This document shows positions 7,130-11,568 of a DNA stretch of 11,568 bases, in pieces. Every line of letters starts with the position of its first letter. Within the stretch, counting starts at the first letter, position 1. The stretch comes from Betaproteobacteria bacterium (GTDB lineage: Bacteria > Pseudomonadota > Gammaproteobacteria > Burkholderiales > CAIKXV01). Under the pieces are notes generated by a model. The model searched no databases. It saw only the letters and a list, made by a program, of their open reading frames with translations, and was not told the DNA's origin. Location: NCBI GenBank assembly GCA_947456915.1, contig CANGUQ010000080.1:1-11568 (forward strand), read 5' to 3'. The translations under genes and the position numbers were made by a program.

Positions 7130-8689
7130 CTAGGGCCGTACCCCGATCCGCCCCTTCTGCCCGAGCGTCGACGCGAGCCGCGCGTCCATCGCCTCGACGA
7201 AGCGGCACAGCAGCGGACGGGTCTCGCGCGGGTCGATCACGTCCTCGACCGAGAACGCCTCGGCCATGCGCATGGGCGAACCGGTGATGCGCAGCTCCTG
7301 TTCGATCTCGGCCTGCCGCTTCGCCGGATCGGCGGCGGCCTCGATCTCGCGCCGGTAGGCAACCGTCACGCCCCCTTCGACCGGCAACGAGCCGATTTCG
7401 GCGCAGGGCCACGCGAGCTTGCAGTCCAGACCGAGGCTGTCGCGTGCGGCGAATCCGGCGAAGCCGTAGCACTTGCGGATCACCACCGAGATCATCGGCA
7501 CGCTCGCCTGCATGCGGGCGTGCAGCGAACGCATGCCCTCGCGCAGTGTCGCCGCCTCCTCGGCCTTCGGCCCGATCATGAAACCCGGCAGGTCGACGAG
7601 GAAGATCAGCGGGATATGGAAGGTGTCGCACAGGTCGATGAAGTGCGTCTGCTTGCGCGCCGCCCTCGCGTCGAGCGCGCCGCCGTTCACGTTCGGGTTG
7701 TTGGCGACGATTCCGACGGGCCGGCCGCCGAAGCGTGCGAACGCGGTGATGATCGAACGGGCGAAGGTCGGCTGGATCTCGAAGACGGACCCGTGGTCGG
7801 CGATGAGCGCGATCAGCCTGCGCATGTCGTAGGGCGAGCGCCGGTTGCGCGGAACGATGTCGAGCAGGGCTTCCTCGCGCCGCTCGGGAGAATCCTCGAC
7901 GGGAAGGCGCGGCGGCAGTTCCCAGACGTTCTGCGGCATGTAGGAGAGGAAGCGACGGAGCATGGCGATGGCTCCCTGCTCGTCGGGGGCGACGTTGTCG
8001 ATGGTGCCTGCGGTGTCCACGGCAACGCGCGAACCGCCGAGGTCCTCCTTCGAGATCTTCATGCCGAGCGCGCGTTCGACGAGCGGCGGGCCCGAGGCGA
8101 AGATCTGGCTCGCGCCCTTCACCATCACCGAGAAGTGCGAAAGCACGGCGCGCCCTGCAGGCCCGCCGGCAGTCGTGCCGGTCACCGCGCTCACGACCGG
8201 CACCATGCCGAGCAGGTCGACGTAGTGCGCCGACAACCGGTTGCCCGGAAAGACCGCGTAGCCGCGCTTCCTCGTGCCCTCGACGCTGCCGCCCGCCCCG
8301 TGGCAGAAGTTCACCAGCGGAATGCGGTACTGGTAGGCGAGATCGCCCGAGAACCCGCCCTGCCCTCCCTTCGAGCGATCACCCCAGTTCATGCCGCCGC
8401 GTACGGAGAAGTCCTCGCCGCCGATCGCGACGGGCCTGCCGTCGATCTTCGCCAGCCCCATCACGTAGGGGGCCGGGGTCACGCTCGCGAGCTTCCCGTC
8501 CACGTAGCGCGCGGTGCCCGCCAGCTGGCCGATCTCGCGGAAGCTACCCGCATCGACGGCGAGGTCGATGCGTTCGCGGACGGTGAGCCAGCCCTGCGAC
8601 CTGTAGCGTTCGACCGATTCCGGGCCGCCGAGCTCCAGGGCCCAGCGGCGCCGCATCGCGATCTCGTCGGCTTCCGGTTTCCAGCTCAT
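7130..8689 (-). CDS. Acyl-CoA carboxylase carboxyltransferase (beta) subunit
   Basis: A 519-residue carboxyltransferase of the propionyl/acetyl/methylcrotonyl-CoA carboxylase beta-subunit type, which moves CO2 between carboxybiotin and an acyl-CoA. Start ATG 8689 overlaps the upstream CoA-transferase stop (ATGA), giving probable translational coupling; GAGG lies 7 nt upstream. The N-terminal half shows TVRERIDLAVDAGSF (36-50), VAIGGEDFSVRGG (87-99), a CHGAGGSVEG loop (129-138) and the glycine-rich GTTAGGPAG (161-169). The C-terminal half shows GRPVGIVANNP (322-332), DLPGFMIGPKAEEAA (366-380), ISVVIRKCYGFAGFA (400-414) and DVIDPRETRPLL near the end. Both crotonase-like halves are thus intact and the length is normal. 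No biotin carboxylase or biotin carrier gene is in the window, so it must borrow an alpha subunit, have one further away, or act differently, for example as part of a decarboxylase. The acyl substrate cannot be read from the sequence. Confidence 0.93.
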   Translation of the reverse strand: MSWKPEADEIAMRRRWALELGGPESVERYRSQGWLTVRERIDLAVDAGSFREIGQLAGTARYVDGKLASVTPAPYVMGLAKIDGRPVAIGGEDFSVRGGMNWGDRSKGGQGGFSGDLAYQYRIPLVNFCHGAGGSVEGTRKRGYAVFPGNRLSAHYVDLLGMVPVVSAVTGTTAGGPAGRAVLSHFSVMVKGASQIFASGPPLVERALGMKISKEDLGGSRVAVDTAGTIDNVAPDEQGAIAMLRRFLSYMPQNVWELPPRLPVEDSPERREEALLDIVPRNRRSPYDMRRLIALIADHGSVFEIQPTFARSIITAFARFGGRPVGIVANNPNVNGGALDARAARKQTHFIDLCDTFHIPLIFLVDLPGFMIGPKAEEAATLREGMRSLHARMQASVPMISVVIRKCYGFAGFAARDSLGLDCKLAWPCAEIGSLPVEGGVTVAYRREIEAAADPAKRQAEIEQELRITGSPMRMAEAFSVEDVIDPRETRPLLCRFVEAMDARLASTLGQKGRIGVRP

Positions 8690-9921
8690 TTTTTCGCCTC
8701 GTGGCCGATGCTCACGATCCCCTGCGCCGCGAGCTGCTCGATCGTCGCCGCGTCGAGCCCGGCGAGCGTGCGCAGCACCTCTGCGGTGTCGTGGCCGACG
8801 CCACGACCGGCATGACGAATCCGGCCAGGCGTGTCGGACAGTCTGGGTACGGGGCTCGCCAGCGTGACCGAGCCGAGTTCGTCGTGCGGCGTATCGGTCA
8901 GCATCCCGCGAGCACGGAAATGGGGATCCCGGAAGATGTCGGGCATCGTGAACACGCGCGCCGCCGGGACCCCTGCGGCATTCAGACGATCCTCCATCGT
9001 CGCGGCATCCAGCGTGCGTGACCATGCGGAGATGATTTCGTCGAGCGCATCCCTGTTCGTCGCGCGCAGCACGGCGCTGGCGAAGCGCGCATCGGCAGGA
9101 AGGTCGTCGCGTCCGATCGTCGCGGCGAGGCGGCGGAACACCGCATCGGCGATCGCCGTGACCTGCACGTACTGCCCATCGGCGCTCGGGTACAGGGTGT
9201 TCGGGGCGCTGTTGTCCATGCGGGCACCGGTACGGCTACCGACGACGCCCGTCTTCTCGTAGGCGGGCACGAGCTGGTCGAGAAAGCTGAACGCACCCTC
9301 GTAGAGGGCGGCATCCACGACCTGGCCGCGTCCGCTCGAGTGGCGCGCGTTGATGGCCATCACCGCCCCGAACGCCGCATAGAGCCCGGTGATGTAGTCG
9401 GTGAGCGGGATCGCGACGCGGGCCGGCGGACGATCAGGATCGCCGATCAGGGTGCGCAGTCCGCTCACCGCCTCGGCGACGATGCCGTAGCCTGCGCGCT
9501 GGCTGTAGGGTCCGGTCTGGCCGAAGCCGCTGATGCGCACCATGACCAGCCGCGGGTTCGTCCGCGAGAGCACCTCGTAACCCAGGCCCCATTTTTCGAG
9601 CGCGCCCGGGCGGAAGTTCTCGATCAGGATGTCGCAGCCCTCGGCGATGCGCCGCACGATGTCCTGGCCTTCGGGGCGACGCAGATCGATGGCCGCCACC
9701 TGCTTGTTGCGCAGCAGGGTCGCGACATACAGCGATACGCCGTCGACGCGGTTGCCCATCGAGCGCAGCGGATCGCCTTCCGGGGACTCGACCTTCACGA
9801 CCTCGGCGCCGAAATCGGCGAGCAGCCGGCCGCAGAACGGCCCGGCGATGGTCGATCCGAGCTCGAGAACACGACAGCCGGCCAGCGGGCCGCGCGAAGG
9901 CGAGTGCGTGGTATCGGTCAT
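8686..9921 (-). CDS. Family III CoA-transferase (CaiB/BaiF type)
   Basis: A 411-residue family III CoA-transferase, which exchanges CoA between an acyl-CoA donor and a carboxylic acid through an aspartyl-CoA thioester. The ATG at 9921 is preferred over a longer open frame because the family-typical start GPLAGCRVLELGS follows within 11 residues and the extra 50 upstream residues look random; the ribosome site (GCGAGA) is weak. Family motifs: GPFCGRLLADFGAEVVKVE (27-45), NKQVAAIDLRRPEGQ (72-86), ENFRPG (101-106), SGFGQTGPYS (131-140) and GRGQ in the second domain. Asp175 in IPLTDYITGLYAA aligns with the catalytic aspartate of Frc/CaiB (Asp169). It is the first gene of a two-gene unit with the carboxyltransferase, overlapping it by 4 nt, and it diverges from a Bug receptor gene. 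It probably activates the acid that the partner then carboxylates or decarboxylates (inference). Confidence 0.94.
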   Translation of the reverse strand: MTDTTHSPSRGPLAGCRVLELGSTIAGPFCGRLLADFGAEVVKVESPEGDPLRSMGNRVDGVSLYVATLLRNKQVAAIDLRRPEGQDIVRRIAEGCDILIENFRPGALEKWGLGYEVLSRTNPRLVMVRISGFGQTGPYSQRAGYGIVAEAVSGLRTLIGDPDRPPARVAIPLTDYITGLYAAFGAVMAINARHSSGRGQVVDAALYEGAFSFLDQLVPAYEKTGVVGSRTGARMDNSAPNTLYPSADGQYVQVTAIADAVFRRLAATIGRDDLPADARFASAVLRATNRDALDEIISAWSRTLDAATMEDRLNAAGVPAARVFTMPDIFRDPHFRARGMLTDTPHDELGSVTLASPVPRLSDTPGRIRHAGRGVGHDTAEVLRTLAGLDAATIEQLAAQGIVSIGHEAKK

Positions 9922-10139
9922 GCGATGTTCTCGCTGGGTAGGTGGTGACGCGACGATACGGACCCGCTGCGCGAACCTGCCGACGAGGATGCGACGATCG
10001 AAGGCATGGCCGAGTGTACAACGCGCATCGCACGTCGCGTGACGGCCTGTCCCCGCGCTCGCTAGAATCAACGCGCGTGGCGCTTCGTTTCGCGATGCGG
10101 GATCGCGGCGTCCTGCGGCAGATCCATGGGAGGAGATTC
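9922..10139. promoter_or_regulatory. Divergent intergenic region between CoA-transferase and Bug receptor genes
   Basis: These 218 nt must carry the promoters of both the - strand CoA-transferase/carboxyltransferase unit and the + strand receptor gene. A + strand promoter is visible and listed separately. For the - strand, TACACT (complement of AGTGTA at 10013-10018) is a possible -10 box, but no matching -35 was found. No clear operator palindrome and no regulator gene were seen. Shared control of the two transcripts is likely from the arrangement but not shown. Confidence 0.45.
10039..10068 (+). promoter_or_regulatory. Candidate sigma70 promoter of the second Bug receptor gene
   Basis: GTGACG (10039-10044) as -35 and TAGAAT (10063-10068) as -10 are separated by 18 nt. 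The -10 box matches the consensus at five of six positions and the -35 at four of six. Transcription would start near 10075, leaving a leader of about 65 nt before the GTG start at 10140. This also argues against the longer open frame, which would begin upstream of the promoter. Confidence 0.5.
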
Positions 10140-11117
10140 GTGATCCGATCGACGTTCGTCGGGGTGGGCGCGGTACTCGTCTGTGTCCCGGCCACAGCCG
10201 CGGCAGCCGCCGCGGTGGATGAATATCCGGCGCGGCCGATACGCATTCTGGTCGGGGTAACCCCGGGCGGTCCGACCGACATCTATTCGCGCATGATCGG
10301 ACAGAAGCTCACCGAACGCTGGGGTCAGCCGATAGTCGTCGACAACCGCGCCGGTGGTGGCCAGACGATCGCGGCGGAAATCACCGCGCGCGCGGCACCG
10401 GACGGCTACACGCTCTTCATGTGCACGCAGACGTTCGCGGTGAATCCGAGTCTTTACCGCAAGCTTCCGTACGACTCGTTGCGCGACTTCGCCCCGGTGT
10501 CTCTGGTCGTGCGCCAACCGCTCGCGCTGTTCGTTTCCCCGACCCTGCCGGTGCGCACCCTGAAGGAACTGGTTGCCTACGGGCGGGCGAATTCCGGAAA
10601 GCTCAACTTCGGCTCCAGTGGTCCGAGCTCTTCGCTGCGGTTCGCCGCCGAACTGCTCAAGGTGCTCGGTGGTTTCGATCTGGTCCACGTGGCTTACAAG
10701 GGTGCGGCGCCCGCGCTCACCGACCTGGCGACCGGGCAGGTGCAGATCGTGTTCAGCGGCCTGCCTGCCGCGCAACCCTTCTACGCGGGCGGACGGATCA
10801 GGCCGATCGCGGTGGCCGGCGAGCAGCGTCTCGAAGGCATGCCGGACCTCCCCACCGCCGCGGAGGCGGGGCTGCCCGGTCTCGTCGCCGAATCCTGGTT
10901 CGGGGTGCTGGCCCCGGCGAAGACCCCCGCGGCCATCGTGCGCAAGCTGAATGCAGCGATCGTCGATGCGACGCGCGCGCCGGAGATGCGCGCACGACTC
11001 GCGAAGGAGGGCGCCCACGCGGTGGGCAGCACCCCGGAGGAATTCGGCGCGCTGATCCGCTCCGAGATGGCGAAGTGGGGAAAGATCGTTCGCGACAACG
11101 ACATCCGCCCGGATTGA
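10140..11117 (+). CDS. Bug/TctC-family periplasmic solute-binding receptor (second copy)
   Basis: A 325-residue Bug-family receptor. The start is taken as GTG 10140: it has the strong site GGGAGGAG ending 4 nt upstream and opens directly into a signal peptide (MIRSTFVGVGAVLVCVPATA, then an Ala run) with cleavage expected in the Ala-rich stretch before VDEYPARP. The mature part carries the full set of family blocks: PIRILVGVTPGGPTDIYSRM with the canonical PGGPTD ligand loop, GQPIVVDNRAGGGQ, ARAAPDGYTLFM, VNPSLYRKLPYDSLRDFAPV, HVAYKGAAPALTDLATGQV and AAEAGLPGLVAESWFGVLAP. It diverges from the CoA-transferase operon, so it may deliver or sense the acid activated there. It is convergent with the isopropylmalate dehydratase-like gene. 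No membrane transport subunits are adjacent. It is clearly distinct in sequence from the other receptor in this window, so recent duplication is unlikely. Ligand unknown. Confidence 0.94.
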   Translation: MIRSTFVGVGAVLVCVPATAAAAAAVDEYPARPIRILVGVTPGGPTDIYSRMIGQKLTERWGQPIVVDNRAGGGQTIAAEITARAAPDGYTLFMCTQTFAVNPSLYRKLPYDSLRDFAPVSLVVRQPLALFVSPTLPVRTLKELVAYGRANSGKLNFGSSGPSSSLRFAAELLKVLGGFDLVHVAYKGAAPALTDLATGQVQIVFSGLPAAQPFYAGGRIRPIAVAGEQRLEGMPDLPTAAEAGLPGLVAESWFGVLAPAKTPAAIVRKLNAAIVDATRAPEMRARLAKEGAHAVGSTPEEFGALIRSEMAKWGKIVRDNDIRPD

Positions 11118-11281
11118 ACGCGTACCGGCTCTCGTCCGGGCGGAGGCAGACGCCGCAGACCGGAGCGTCAGTCAGCGGCCCCGTCCCCACGCGTGCAGAC
11201 GCAGGGGGCACGTCCGCCGGACGCGCGGCGAACGCTGGCCCTGCCTGACGACCGCAGCAGAGTTCGCAGCGTGCGCCCCGA
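11118..11281. other. Short convergent intergenic region
   Basis: This lies between the stops of two convergent genes. A small inverted repeat CGTCC-GCC-GGACG lies near 11210-11222, but without a T-tract, so it cannot be called an intrinsic terminator with confidence. Nothing else was seen. Confidence 0.4.
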
Positions 11282-11568
11282 TCAGCGAACCGGCGCGATC
11301 GCGCCCTCGCGCTCGAGCATCGGGAACACGCCACCCGCTGCAACCAGCGCGAGCAGCGCCGCCGGCAGTGCGATCGCCTCGACCGACTGGCCGCGCGTGG
11401 CATTGCGCACGCTCGCGCGCTCGAAGTCGACCACGGCCGTGTCGCCTTCGGCGAACATGTCTGCAAGCCCTGGGCAGGCCATTGCCGGGAAGGCGAAGTT
11501 CACGCAGTTGCGGAAGAACAGGCCGTTGATCGACTGCGCGACGAGGCAGGCGATGCCCAGGTTCTTCA
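11282..11568 (-). CDS. leuD: 3-isopropylmalate dehydratase small subunit-like (aconitase swivel domain), C-terminal part
   Basis: The frame is open to the right edge of the window and ends at TGA 11284-11282, so about 95 C-terminal residues are visible and the start lies outside. The sequence KNLGIACLVAQSINGLFFRN, then CVNFAFPAMACPGLADMF, then GDTAVVDFE, VRN and a final ALLALVAAGGVFPMLERE, matches the order of LeuD-type small subunits (I-A-x-S-x-x-x-I-F-F-R-N, a CP motif, then GDxxxVDxxxGxxxN). These are the swivel partners of a LeuC-type iron-sulfur subunit and isomerise or dehydrate hydroxy-di- or tricarboxylates. The large subunit would be expected just outside the window on the same strand. 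The usual LeuD role is leucine synthesis, but the catabolic surroundings make another 2-hydroxyacid substrate possible. The in-frame GTG at 11503 is internal, not the start. Confidence 0.85.
   Translation of the reverse strand, partial: KNLGIACLVAQSINGLFFRNCVNFAFPAMACPGLADMFAEGDTAVVDFERASVRNATRGQSVEAIALPAALLALVAAGGVFPMLEREGAIAPVR

Noticed and set aside
7124..8815. 563-codon open frame on the + strand
   Set aside because: It mirrors the well-supported carboxyltransferase gene on the other strand and shows no recognisable domain.
11292..11305. Perfect 14-bp palindrome GGCGCGATCGCGCC near the end of the leuD-like gene
   Set aside because: It lies in codons of a conserved C-terminus, is built of common GC-rich words, and lacks features of a terminator or operator.

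Overview
The window reads as chromosomal DNA of a high-GC betaproteobacterium, most likely Burkholderiales (Bordetella/Achromobacter/Cupriavidus-like). The reasons are the GC-rich third codon positions and two stand-alone periplasmic receptors of the Bug/TctC family, which is greatly expanded in that group. They sit beside CoA-transferase, carboxyltransferase, crotonase and amidase genes. This placement is inferred from gene content; no ribosomal marker is present.

Layout. (1) 1-271, + strand: the 3' end of a class I aromatic/aspartate aminotransferase. (2) 303-426, + strand: a well-formed sigma70-type promoter and a complete tRNA-Asn(GTT). (3) 427-1145: no supported gene. (4) 1146-2249, - strand: a 367-residue protein with an N-terminal peptidoglycan-binding domain and an unrecognised C-terminal domain. 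Its GC is clearly lower than that of its neighbours. (5) 2250-2759: no supported gene. (6) 2760-6089, - strand: a three-gene unit in the order amidase, atypical crotonase, Bug receptor. (7) 6090-7129: about 1 kb with no supported gene, containing a 37-bp tandem duplication. (8) 7130-9921, - strand: a family III CoA-transferase overlapping a biotin-dependent-type acyl-CoA carboxyltransferase by 4 nt (ATGA). (9) 9922-10139: a divergent promoter region. (10) 10140-11117, + strand: a second Bug receptor. (11) 11282-11568, - strand: the C-terminal part of an isopropylmalate dehydratase small subunit (aconitase swivel domain), running off the window.

How the genes may work together (inference): the accessory part looks like a catabolic locus for small organic acids or amides. 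Bug receptors would bind carboxylate or amide ligands in the periplasm. The amidase would release a free acid, the CoA-transferase would activate an acid to its thioester, and the carboxyltransferase and crotonase would act on the acyl-CoA. No membrane transport subunits (TctA/TctB), no biotin carboxylase or carrier protein, and no regulator gene are present in the window, so partners must lie elsewhere.

The points most worth following are the crotonase, which lacks both canonical hydratase glutamates and carries an insertion beside the active site; the low-GC, signal-less peptidoglycan-binding protein near the tRNA; and the CoA-transferase/carboxyltransferase couple. No phage, CRISPR, IS element or known defence system was seen.
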